A stretch of 64,000 nt of DNA from Chaenocephalus aceratus (lineage: Eukaryota; Chordata; Actinopteri; Perciformes; Channichthyidae), in NCBI GenBank assembly GCA_023974075.1, contig JAMFTG010000488.1:124001-188000 (forward strand), given 5' to 3'. A program made the position numbers and the translations under genes. Below, piece after piece: positions 20,458 through 31,899 of the stretch. Every line of letters starts with the position of its first letter. Position 1 is the stretch's first letter. The notes under the pieces are model-generated. The model made no database searches. It saw nothing but the letters and a program-made list of their open reading frames with translations, and was not told where the DNA came from.

Positions 20458-23014
20458 GAACATCAACAGGAGAGGACTCTTTAAAGTAGAGACACTACAT
20501 GCTGATATACACCTGAACATCAGCAGGAGAGGACTCTTTAAAGTAGAGACACTACATACTGATATACACATGAACATCAGCAGGAGAGGACTCTTTAAAG
20601 TAGAGACACTACATACTGGTATACACCTGAACATCAGCAGGAGAGGACTCTTTAAAGTAGAGACACTACATACTGATATACACCTGAACATCAGCAGGAG
20701 AGGACTCTTTAAAGTAGAGACACTACATACTGATATACACATGAACATCAGCAGGAGAGGACTCTTTAAAGTAGAGACACTACATACTGATATACACCTG
20801 AACATCAGCAGGAGAGGACTCTTTAAAGTAGAGACACTACATACTGATATACACCTGAATATCAGCAGGAGAGGACTCTTTAAAGTAGAGACACTACATA
20901 CTGATATACACCTGAACATCAGCAGGAGAGGACTCTTTAAAGTAGAGACAGAGACACTACATACTGATATACACCTGAACATCAACAGGAGAGGACTCTT
21001 TAAAGTAGAGACACTACATACTGATATACACCTGAACATCAGCAGGAGAGGACTCTTTAAAGTAGAGACACTAGATACTGATATACACCTGAACATCAGC
21101 AGGAGAGGACTCTTTAAAGTAGAGACACTACATACTGATATACAGCTGCACATCAGCAGGAGAGGACTCTTTAAAGTAGAGACACTACATACTGATATAC
21201 ACCTGAACATCAGCAGGAGAGGACTCTTTAAAGTAGACACTACATACTGATATACACCTGAATATCAGCAGGAGAGGACTCTTTAAAGTAGACACTATAT
21301 ACTGATATACACCTGAACATCAGCAGGAGAGGACTCTTTAAAGTAGAGACACTACATACTGATATACACCTGAACATCAGAGGAGAGGACTCTTTAAAGT
21401 AGAGACTCTACATACTGATATACACCTGAACATCAGCAGGAGAGGACTCTTTAAAGTAGAGACACTACATACTGATATACACCTGAACATCAGCAGTAGA
21501 GGACTCTTTAAAGTAGATACACTACATACTGATATACACCTGCACATCAGCAGGAGAGGACTCTTTAAAGTAGAGACACTACATACTGATATACACCTGG
21601 ACATCAGCAGGAGAGGACTCTTTAAAGTAGAGACACTACATACTGATATACACCTGAACATCAGCAGTAGAGGACTCTTTAAAGTAGATACACTACATAC
21701 TGATATACACCTGCACATCAGCAGGAGAGGACTCTTTAAAGTAGAGACACTATATACTGATATACACCTGAACATCAGCAGGAGAGGACTCTTTAAAGTA
21801 GAGACACTACATACTGATATACACCTGAACATCAGCAGGAGAGGACTCTTTAAAGTAGAGACACTACATACTGATATACACCTGAACATCAGCAGGAGAG
21901 GACTCTTTAAAGTAGAGACACTACACACTGATATACACCTGAACACCAGCAGGAGAGGACTCTTTAAAGTAGAGACACTACACACTGATATACACCTGAA
22001 CATCAGCAGGAGAGGACTCTTTAAAGTAGAGACACTACATACTGATATACACCTGAACACCAGCAGGAGAGGACTCTTTAAAGTAGAGACACTACACACT
22101 GATATACACCTGAACATCAGCAGGAGAGGACTCTTTAAAGTAGATACACTACATACTGATATACACCTGCACATCAGCAGGAGAGGACTCTTTAAAGTAG
22201 AGACACTACATACTGATATACACCTAAACATCAGCAGGAGAGGACTCTTTAAAGTAGAGACACTACATACTGATATACACCTAAACATCAGCAGGAGAGG
22301 ACTCTTTAAAGTAGAGACACTACATACTGATATGAACCTGAACATCAGCAGGAGAGGACTCTTTAAAGTAGAGACACTACATACTGATATACACCTAAAC
22401 ATCAGCAGGAGAGGACTCTTTAAAGTAGAGACGCTACATACTGATATACACCTGAACATCAGCAGGAGAGAACTCTTTAAAGTAGAGACACTACATACTG
22501 ATATTACACCTGAACATCAGCAGGAGAGGACTCTTTAAAGTAGAGACACTACATACTGATATACACCTGAACATCAGCAGGAGAGGACTCTTTAAAGTAG
22601 AGACACTACATACTGATATACACCTGAACATCAGCAGGAGAGGACTCTTTAAAGTAGAGACACTACATACTGATATACACCTGAACATCAGCAGGAGAGG
22701 ACTCTTTAAAGTAGAGACACTACATACTGATATACACCTGAACATCAGCAGGAGAGGACTCTTTAAAGTAGAGACACTACACACTGATATACACCTGAAC
22801 ACCAGCAGGAGAGGACTCTTTAAAGTAGAGACACTACACACTGATATACACCTGAACATCAGCAGGAGAGGACTCTTTAAAGTAGAGACACTACATACTG
22901 ATATACACCTGAACATCAGCAGGAGAGGACTCTTTAAAGTAGAGACACTACATACTGATATACACCTGAACATCAGCAGGAGAGGACTCTTTAAAGTAGA
23001 GACACTACATACTG
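20458..23014. repeat. 57-bp minisatellite, right copy (about 45 units)
   Basis: Same unit as 6871-7646 but about three times longer. It has its own variants: 'gaacaccagcagg' (near 21950, 22055, 22800) and a paired variant cagtagagg plus gtagatacac that recurs 171 bp apart (21493, 21664), i.e. three units. The 'actcccgaac' variant of the left array is absent. Open frames follow from the 19-codon period. Confidence 0.97.
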
Positions 23015-23352
23015 GGGTTTTAAAGACTCGTGTATTATGCTCCAAGCCTTCTGGGCAATCTGCTACACTCCCTATCTGCAAACACACACTTTATCCTCTA
23101 CTACAGTCTGACACAGTGCTTTGCATTCACCGTGAGATAGTAGTAGGAGCATCTAAAAACAAACACCCACACAGACATTGCCAACAAGAGAGAGCAACAA
23201 TGGCGTCTCGCGCCCGTGGAAATATGACCCAAGCGGCTCTTTAAGAGCGAGTCAAACGACCTCTCCATTACCTCGCAACGAGAAGCCTGAGATTTGTTTA
23301 TCCAAAGCCAGAGAGAGGGAGCCTGGGAACAGATGCTAATCTGAAGGGAAGT

Positions 23353-23353
<1 letters not shown>
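23015..23353. other. Intron sequence, no recognised feature, right copy
   Basis: Counterpart of 7647-7985; no feature. Confidence 0.4.

Positions 23354-23425
<72 letters not shown>
23354..23425. repeat. (GT)n microsatellite, right copy
   Basis: An uninterrupted GT run of about 72 bp. Confidence 0.96.
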
Positions 23426-23426
<1 letters not shown>

Positions 23427-23519
23427 TCTAGCACTCGTGTTTAGAGGTGACTTCATGTCCAGACTGCAGGGCATGAAGTCACCTCTGGCATTTAAGCTCT
23501 TTAGCTTCTTCAACAGGCT

Positions 23520-23755
23520 TTTGGTGGCGGTGGCGGCGAAGTCGATAGGGACTTGGCTTGGCAACTGGAAGGTCACCAGTTCAAGTCCTGGCAAGACCAA
23601 GTGCTACCGAGGTGTCCTTGAGCAAGGCACCGTTCCCCACACTGCTCCCCGGGCGCCGTTCAAAATGGCAGCCCACTGCTCCTGACACTAGGATGGGTCA
23701 AACGCAGAGAAACAATTTCCCCACGAGGATTAATAAAAGTCCATCTTATCTTATC
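23520..23755 (+). mobile_element. tRNA-derived SINE, right copy
   Basis: Counterpart of 8160-8388, with the fuller 'ccttgagcaaggcaccg' body and a 'cttatcttatc' tail. Confidence 0.8.
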
Positions 23756-23837
23756 TTTTGTGTCTTCATGTGCAACAACAAGGACACTGTTTTAGAAAAA
23801 GCAATATAGTTAACCCTAGTTTTGATGTCATGGCCAA

Positions 23838-23839
<2 letters not shown>

Positions 23840-23884
<45 letters not shown>
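23840..23884. repeat. (GT)n microsatellite, right copy
   Basis: A GT run of about 44 bp. It runs straight into 'gagcaggtgcc', so the 'ttagtctcct' found after the left run is missing. Confidence 0.95.
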
Positions 23885-23886
<2 letters not shown>

Positions 23887-24058
23887 CAGGTGCCACCTTG
23901 TATAGCATCCTCTGCCTCTGTATGAATGTGTGTGTGACTTATATATGTAAAAGTACTATGAATATAATGACTGGAAAAGCACTTTCCTTCAGGGTCTCGC
24001 CTTAATAACAATATCTGTGAATGAGGCACCAGATGAATGCTGCTCTACACTCCTACTC

Positions 24059-25177
24059 CTACATCAACATGTGTCCCCTCTTCTTCACGTCTCTTCTACA
24101 TCAACATGTGTCCCCTCTTCTTCATGTCTCTTCTACATCAACATGTGTCCCCTCTTCTTCATGTCTCTTCTACATCACCATGTGTCCCCTCTTCTCCATG
24201 TCTCTTCTACATCAACATGTGTCCCCTCTTCTTCATGTCTCTTCTACATCAACATGTGTCCCCTCTTCTTCATGTCTCTTCCACATCAACATGTGTCCCC
24301 TCTTCTTCATGTCTCTTCTACATCAACATGTGTCCCCTCTTCTTCATGTCTCTTCTACATCAACATGTGTCCCCTCTTCTTCATGTCTCTTCTACATCAA
24401 CATGTGTCCCCTCTTCTTCATGTCTCTTCTACATCAACATGTGTCCCCTCTTCTTCATGTCTCTTCTACATCAACATGTGTCCCCTCTTCTCCATGTCTC
24501 TTCTACATCAACATGTGTCCCCTCTTCTCCATGTCTCTTCTACATCAACATGTGTCCCCTCTTCTTCATGTCTCTTCTACATCAACATGTGTCCTCTCTT
24601 CTTCATGTCTCTTCTACATCAACATGTGTCCCCTCTTCTTCACGTCTCTTCTACATCAACATGTGTCCCCTCTTCTTCATGTCTCTTCTACATCAACATG
24701 TGTCCCCTCTTCTTCATGTCTCTTCTACATCAACATGTGTCCTCTCTTCTTCATGTCTCTTCTACATCAACATGTGTCCCCTCTTCTTCATGTCTCTTCT
24801 ACATCAACATGTGTCCCCTCTTCTTCATGTCTCTTCTACATCAACATGTGTCCCCTCTTCTTCACGTCTCTTCTACATCAACATGTGTCCCCTCTTCTTC
24901 ATGTCTCTTCTACATCAACATGTGTCCCCTCTTCTTCATGTCTCTTCTACATCAGCATCTGTCCCCTCTTCTTCATGTCTCTTCTACATCAGCATCTGTC
25001 CCCTCTTCTTCATGTCTCTTCTACATCAACATGTGTCCACTTGTCCTCATGTCTCTCCTACATCAACATGTGTCCCCTCTTCTACATCAACATGTGTCCC
25101 CTCTTCTTCATGTCTCTTCTACATCAACATGTGTCCCCTCTTCTTCATGTCTCTTCTACCTCAACATGTGTCCCCTC
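24059..25177. repeat. 37-bp minisatellite, right copy (about 30 units)
   Basis: Same unit as 8697-10262, about 12 units shorter. A 'catcagcatctgtcccc' variant occurs in two neighbouring units here (24952 and 24989) but once in the left copy, a sign of unit-level duplication or conversion. Confidence 0.97.
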
Positions 25178-25351
25178 TATCTAAAGTAAAAGACAGAGAA
25201 TCAGCACTTTGGAAGCAGGGCTGAAACAGAGGGGATTCTGGGTAATGCTGCAATGATCTGTTTGGTGTGTCAGCCAATCAGAGACAGGCTCTGGATATAT
25301 CTGAGACCTGTGATGTATTGAGGATAAACAGTATGATAGGGACCTTTAAAC
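25178..25351 (+). mobile_element. MITE family B right end, right copy
   Basis: Counterpart of 10263-10436; ends tgatagggacctttaaa. Confidence 0.65.
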
Positions 25352-25816
25352 AATGTGCACCAGCTTTCATACTCTATTTACAAAGAGTGTTGCAGATGGT
25401 ATTGAGACACATGAAGACCCTCCAACCCTCAGAATGTTCCTCGGCCAGTCTCTCAGCAGGAGGTCTGGGGTCTCGTCTGGACCCCAGACACATTCAGATG
25501 GTTTCTGTGTGGGCAGATTTCCTCAGAAAACAGACAAACAGGAAGCAGAACTCGACACTAAGGCTGCCCGAGTGGAAGAAATCCCTCACTGCAATACATC
25601 TGCAACATTCTCATTATCATCGAACAATATATTTAAGATGTTCAAGGTGTGATATTTTTTATGTAGATCTGTATATAAATAAGGCATTTTATTAAGTCTG
25701 GAGAATACGTTTTGTACGCCAGGGCTTCTGAGCAACACCACAAGACCACATTCAGAATAACAGCACATATTTATTGTCAAATATTTCAACTATAACTAGT
25801 CCAGCTCAAACTAGTC

Positions 25817-26178
25817 CAGCAATGTTTCTCAAACGTGTTCATACCAAGGACACTTAACCAATAAAAAAAACACTCGCGGACCACCTAACTCCACAAATAT
25901 CCAAAATCACATCGTTTTTCTAGAAAAGATTACAAATCGCCTGAAAATGGTACAAACAAGTGGCAACATGTGTGACGAAGGTGTGGCGCTGGGCTATATC
26001 ATGCAATTGAAAGTGAAACTTAAGCTCGCTCCATTGCGGAGATATTCCCGCGAGAGTGCGGAAAAACTGAAATGTATTTATTTATTTCAAATGTGAAATG
26101 TTACCAATATACTCACGGACCACTAGGGGGCGCTCACGGACCACCAGTGGTCCGCGGACCACACTTTGAGAAGCACTG
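25817..26178. mobile_element. hAT MITE, right copy
   Basis: Counterpart of 10900-11251, with an extra 'acttaacc' near 25852 that is missing from the left copy. Confidence 0.75.
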
Positions 26179-26615
26179 ATATAGAGTAGTGAGGCGATGA
26201 CACATTTTTGTAGGGCGACTTAGAAGTTAGCTTAGCATTGACAAAAATTCGGTTCATTGGGTTTTGGAATATTGCAGAAAATAATCTCTGTGGCAAGCAA
26301 ACGTTTACGATACTTACACGTTTTGTTCAGCAGGATAATCTCCACATATTAAAAACACTTTATGGTTTTTGAAGCGTAAATGCAATCTCCTGAAGTGAAA
26401 AGCTAACGTTGGGCTATAAAGGAACTACGGCACGGTCACATGACTTCACGTCACCACCGCTAAGCTAAAGGCGGCTAATGTTGGGTGTGATGACATTAAG
26501 TCGTCTCATTTAGACACTTGTTAGCAACCTCCGTTTTTAAATTCACCAGTGGGGTATTTTCTGATTAATTGTATGTCGTAGAATAAAATGTCTTCAGCTT
26601 GTGTTAACCACAGAC

Positions 26616-26912
26616 TAGGGCTGCTCAATTAATCGTATTTGAATCGCAATTACAATTTTGGCTTGCAACGATTATGAAAACAACATAATTGAAATAAAAC
26701 GATTATTTATTTTGTATTATTATTTATTTAAAAAAAAAGATATATATTTTTTTTTATTGGTTTTTCAATTGAATAATACTTAAAGTTCAGGGGGTTTTTT
26801 TCAATAAATTGATGTTTTCAAAGTAATGGATGATCATTTTTTAATAATCGTGATATCAATTATTGACCCAAATAATCGAGATAAGGATTTTTGCCATAAT
26901 CGAGCAGCCCTA
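26616..26912. mobile_element. hAT MITE with intact target duplication, right copy
   Basis: Counterpart of 11689-11986; ccacagac is present on both sides (26608-26615, 26913-26920). Confidence 0.93.
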
Positions 26913-27258
26913 CCACAGACATTATTTCAGGCAAAAAAAACTTCCAGACCAGTTAGCCGGAAGTGCTAACATGCTAACTCACCACGTTGGGGGATTTTAA
27001 ATTGCATTTCAATACATTTTGCATCTCTTCTCAACATACTCAGGTTCACCAGTCAGGTTCTTACGGACATATTTTATGTCGTAGAACAAAAATGTTATAA
27101 TCTCAACCACAGACCTTATTTCAGGACTCAAACCAAAAACATGTAAAAAAAACAACTGACTTTGAGACAAGGGAACAGGAAGTGGTTACATTCTGACTAA
27201 CTGCCCCTCTCTTTTGTAATGTTGACAACATTTCAATTAATGTCGCAGCTCTACTCAC

Positions 27259-27304
27259 CACATTCAGTTTCTGAGGAGCTGGAGAGCTCAGCTTCCACCG
27301 CCGT

Positions 27305-27340
<36 letters not shown>

Positions 27341-27660
27341 CTCCTCTTCGTCCTCCTTTCCCTCCTCCTCCAGAAGTATCGCGGTCTTCTCCTGCCTCTC
27401 CTCCTGCTCCTCCTCCTCCTGCACTTCCTCCCTTTCTGATTGGGGGATATTAGGCCCCGCCCCCAGCTCCTCCCCCTTGCTCAGAGAGTAATTGTGCTCT
27501 TCGCTGCAATGCTCCAACGCCAAACCTGCGGCCGCCGCCTCCTCCTCCTCCTGCGCCACCTGGTACACCTCCTTAGAAACGCCTCCATCTTTCCCAGCAA
27601 CACTTAAATCCCTCTCGGTTGTGGAAACAGGAAGAAGTTCCTCTCTCCCTGCCTGTACAG

Positions 27661-27694
<34 letters not shown>

Positions 27695-27922
27695 CTCTTC
27701 CCAGCGGTTCATCAGCACCGCCTCCTCGGAGCAGGCCAGCAGCTCCCCCCCCACCCCGAGGCCCAGCCGGGTGTATCGGGCCATCTCGTCCAGCGCGGAG
27801 ACGTCCCAGCGCTCGGGGAGCAGGAGATCTTCTCCGAATCCTCCGTCGTCCACCAGGTCGCTGAGCAGCTCAAAGGGACGCTTTCTAGGAGACGCCGGGG
27901 AGCCCAGCATGAGGAGGATGCT
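27259..27922 (-). CDS. crebrf: crebrf exon 3, acidic-tract exon, right copy
   Basis: Same 664-nt exon as 12333-12996, with the same splice sites and glutamate-run lengths. The visible protein change is Leu for His near residue 225 (AILLEEE against AIHLEEE). If the duplication is an assembly artefact this is the other allele of the same exon. If it were real, this copy would have no exon 4 of its own. Confidence 0.86.
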
Positions 27923-28607
27923 CTGAAAGAGAAACAGAGACGAGCTTCAACATCACTGATATGTGAAAAATCAACCAATGTGTAATCTCCAAAATGGTCG
28001 AACGAGCTTCAGAAAGACAACAAACTTTTGGCTAAAACGGGGTAAAAGGAACGCCCTCATACCAAAATGCCGATTTCCCCGTAAAGTGTTTAAGTGATGC
28101 CAGAAAACAATATTTCTGTTCGTCGAAAACTGTATAATTACTCCAGAAATATGAAAATCATGTCAAATAGAGCGTCCGACGGCAGACAGCTTTGTTTTTA
28201 GGGCGTTCCGAATAAATAGGGCAAATAGGCAAGTGACGTTAGCGCCCTCATGCTATCGAGAATAACCCCCGTCTTCTGTCTTCTGTTTACCTTGGACAAT
28301 ACAACAAAAAGAGTAACTTATGCAGAAGCATCCTCAGGGTTTATTGCACGTAATGTACGTCGCTTTGGACAAAAGATTGAGCTAACTGCGATGTGGTTTC
28401 TAAATAAGTTAATATACTGTTAGTAGCTTGGTCCATTAGAAAGCACCAACTCTATTTTTCACATCGTGTATTTGGAAGTACGGAAGAGGATTAGGGCCAC
28501 GTGTGAACGGAGGAGATGGTTCTATACAATCATAATCTTCAAGAAAAGTGTCCCCACAGGAATGCTTGTAAAAAGGTTTAATTAAAACCCAAGTTCCCAT
28601 CAGCAGA

Positions 28608-28778
28608 AACACGTGGGTTTGCTATCCGGGCTCCAAGATGGTGGAATGAGCTCCCATTGACATCAGGACAGCAGAAAGCTTACACACCTTCCAGACTGAA
28701 AACTCATCTCTTTCGACTCCACTTCGAGCGATAGAATTACTAACAAAGAACTTATATACTAACAAAGGGCTGGCTTAC
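28608..28778 (+). mobile_element. L2-type LINE 3' coding fragment, right copy
   Basis: Counterpart of 13680-13850. Confidence 0.6.
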
Positions 28779-28788
28779 CTAAAGCCAG

Positions 28789-28967
28789 TTGAGTAGCAGG
28801 AGCTCCACCAAGCCGTGTAGGACAGAGAGTGAATACACAGACTATACAGAGATGCTGTGAGAAACCAATGTGAGTTTGGAACAGTGAACAATTTAAATCT
28901 ATTCTAGTCGACCTCAACGATGGATTTATGATCAGTAGACATGGCCATGACACCTTTAAAGTCAGTA
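28789..28967. repeat. Dispersed repeat shared with 62590-62960, right copy
   Basis: Counterpart of 13862-14040. Confidence 0.6.
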
Positions 28968-29121
28968 TCATCAGTGAGATTATCTCCATGGACTGCTGAA
29001 AACGTTTAAAGATATTCGATGTGTAACTTGTGAACTTTTCTGCTGTAACAAATGTAAATGTCCCCTCTGTGGGACGAATGAAGGTATTCTGATTTAGATT
29101 CTGGTTCTGATGCTGTCTCAC

Positions 29122-29238
29122 CTGGTCGTACTCGGTGCGGCCCCCCTGTGGTGACATGGCCAGAGGGTGGGGGCTCAGCAGACCCCGGTGCCCCCCGTAC
29201 GCCTCGCCGAACGCAGGCTCCATCCCATTCATGCCCGG
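29122..29238 (-). CDS. crebrf: crebrf exon 2, right copy
   Basis: Same 117-nt exon as 14195-14311, encoding PGMNGMEPAFGEAYGGHRG onward, with identical acceptor and donor. No coding difference seen. Confidence 0.86.
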
Positions 29239-29303
29239 CTGCAGGGAAGACACACGGAGAGTTGGGGAGAAAAAGGTTTATGCATGTTTTTTACATTTAA
29301 GAC

Positions 29304-29725
29304 TTAAAATTGATTATTGGTCAACCCTGTCAGAGACTCTATGACTCAGCCTATCATAACAAGCTAGTGAGGCTGTCCAACAACATCATCTCCGACCCAA
29401 ACCATGTTCTGAACAGTGAATATGAACTGCTACCATCTAATCGGAGATACAGGGTCCCACGATTCAATAAAGTCAGACTGAAGCACTCCTTTGTGCATCA
29501 GTCAGTCCTCTCAGTGAACACAGAGCTAAGTCCCAGACCAAATGCACGCTGAAGGCTCTTTGAGCATGTTTTTCTCTCACTGATTGTGCTGCTATGTTAA
29601 ATGTTTGTGTTTCATGTATTTGTGTATGCATATTTGTCTGTTGATGTTGGACATGGAGCTGCTGTGACGCAAGTCAAATTTCAGACTTGATCTGACAATA
29701 AAGTAATATCGTATCGTATCGTAAA
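29304..29725 (+). mobile_element. Non-LTR retrotransposon 3' end, right copy
   Basis: Counterpart of 14377-14792. A small indel near 29525 changes the end of the reading frame (SPRPNAR against IPDHAEG). Confidence 0.8.
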
Positions 29726-30312
29726 AGAAAAAGCTTTTTTTGGTGGTTTTTTTACTGCTTTTCTTTAATATCCATGTTCCCGTTTTGCATTACGTTGTTT
29801 GTTTGTTTTTACTAATAATGGCATAAAGCATGACAGGCTCCATCCCATTCATGCCCGGCTGAATGGGCATTTAGAGGTGCGACTAAAAAGACAAATTATG
29901 TTTGCGTTTCATTTCATTCAGGCCCGGCCGCAGGGAGGACACACAGGGAGAGTCGTTTTGTTTGTTTTAGTTTTTCTTCACTATGTGTTAGTACATTACT
30001 TATTGTCGTTATAATCCTTTTTGTATATACATTTATGACATTTTGAGGTACGACTTAGATGAAAGACCATTTATTTGGAGTGTTTTTTACAGCTTTTTTC
30101 TATGCATTTAATATCCATGTGTTCGTGTTGCATCTCCTTATTTGTTTATTTTACCCATAATGCCATAAAACATTACTTTCTTAGTTGTATTAACCTTTAT
30201 TCCCCGCGACACACATACTACCAACATGAATACAGTTTTGTTTTACATTTAGTTGTTATTTTATAGTTGTTTTTAGTTAGTTGTTCTAATAGTTTGCCAT
30301 TATATTAATACG

Positions 30313-30505
30313 GGAGGCTGTGGCGCAGTGGGGTAGTGCGTTGGTGTTGGGATCAGGGGGGCACAGGTTCAAACCCCACTGCATGTCAGCATGTCGTTGT
30401 GTCCCTCAGACGCTTCACCCCAAATGGCTCCTGTGGGGATTGCCCACAGTATTGAGTATGTAAGTCGCTTTGGATAAAAGCGTCTAACAAGTGACATGTA
30501 ATGTA
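30313..30505 (+). mobile_element. tRNA-derived SINE, right copy
   Basis: Counterpart of 15371-15570. The head reads gtggcgcagtggggtagtgc, closer to a tRNA A box than in the left copy. Confidence 0.88.
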
Positions 30506-30699
30506 CTCTAATGAATATCTGTACATTAATCTGCTGTTTTCTATAATTTATTAGTATGTGGGAATTCTCCCTCTTCCTGCACTGTATTCATTATCTGTTA
30601 TGTTTCAGTGTTTCTAAATTGTGCAACAAGAATAGAAAAGGCCCAGAGGAGAGTCATTCAGAGGTGACGGGTGAGTTTTCAGTCGTGTTCACGCTTTAC

Positions 30700-30764
30700 C
30701 TGAGGCATGCCCGAGGCAGGAGGGTTTCAGGTCGCGGTCGCAACGTCGGTGCAAGTGAATTCTG
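30700..30764 (-). CDS. crebrf: crebrf start-codon exon (5'UTR plus MPQ), right copy
   Basis: Same exon as 15764-15828, with ATG at 30708-30706, acceptor ctctctgcag and donor gtaaag. This copy is physically connected to the sequence further right, where the noncoding first exon and promoter are expected. Confidence 0.77.
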
Positions 30765-31518
30765 CTGCAGAGAGAAAAAAACACAATTAGGCGGCAAGAA
30801 AATACAGTAGGTTGTAACTCTGTTAGCTATAAGGGCAACATGTAGCTAATTCACACAAATATAATCTAACATATTTAGAACATTTACATTATCAAACAGC
30901 TCGGTGAGTTACCGTCCTTTTTCTGTTTTTATGACAAACTAAATTCTTCTGCATGTCCTAGAAAGACAAGGTAAACTTAAAGGTCACCTCTCATGCTATG
31001 TGTAGTTAATAGCATACAAAATACCAAACAGATCATTCTAGCCATGCCTCATATCCCTCTATTTCACTTCCTGTTTCTAAAGTGCTGATTTGAGTACAAA
31101 GCTTTAAAAAAAAAAAAATTGATAACAAATAAAAAAGGAGGGGGCTGAGCTCGTGCGGGACCCGGCAGCTACCGTCTAAACTACACTGAACAAAATATAA
31201 ACGCAACACTTTTGTTTTTGCTCCCATTTGTCATGAGATGAACTCAAAGATCTAAAACATTTTCTATAAACACAAAATAACCATTTCTCTCAAATATTGT
31301 TCACAAATCTGAAAGATCTGTGATAGTGAGCACTTCTCCTTTGCCGAGATAATCCATCCCACCTCACAGGTGTGGCATATCAAGATGCTGATTAGACAGC
31401 ATGATTATTGCACAGCTGTGCCTTAGGCTGGCCACAATAAAAGGCCACTCTGAAACGTGCAGTTTTGCTTTATTGGGGGGGTCTGGGGGGGTCCGAAAAC
31501 CAGTCAGTATCTGATGTG

Positions 31519-31590
31519 AGGGGTAGAGTTAGGGGTAGGGGTAGGGGTAGGGTTAGGGGTAGGGGTAGGGTTAGGGTTAGGGGTAGGGTA
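31519..31590 (+). repeat. Telomere-like (TTAGGG/TAGGGG) variant array
   Basis: About 70 bp of mixed ttagggg, tagggg and ttaggg units in the core of the Tc1-like foldback. The left copy has about half as many (16588-16625). Short 'ccctaaccctaaccct' units stand on the inverse side near 31688. Confidence 0.85.
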
Positions 31591-31899
31591 ATGTTGTGAA
31601 TCGAGTGGTCCATGGTGGTGGTGGGGTTATGGTATGGGCAGGCGTATGTTATGGACGACGAACACAGGCCACTCGATTCACAACATTACCCTAACCCTAA
31701 CCCTCACACCAGATACTGACTGGTTTTCGGACCCCCCCAGACCCCCCCAATAAAGCAAAACTGCACGTTTCAGAGTGGCCTTTTATTGTGGCCAGCCTAA
31801 GGCACACCTGTGCAATAATCATGCTGTCTAATCAGCATCTTGATATGCCACACCTGTGAGGTGGGATGGATTATCTCGGCAAAGGAGAAGTGCTCACTA

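Larger units (their letters stand above)
17035..31899. repeat. Long duplicated segment, right copy (contig start)
   Basis: Matches 3442-16934 in order and orientation. The offset is 13593 at the left edge and grows to about 14.93 kb after the minisatellites. It starts directly at the gap. Everything to its right is single-copy in the window. Confidence 0.95.

Noticed and set aside
31519..31590. True interstitial telomere or chromosome fusion point
   Set aside because: The repeats are short, mixed with TAGGGG, and confined to the core of a Tc1-like foldback.
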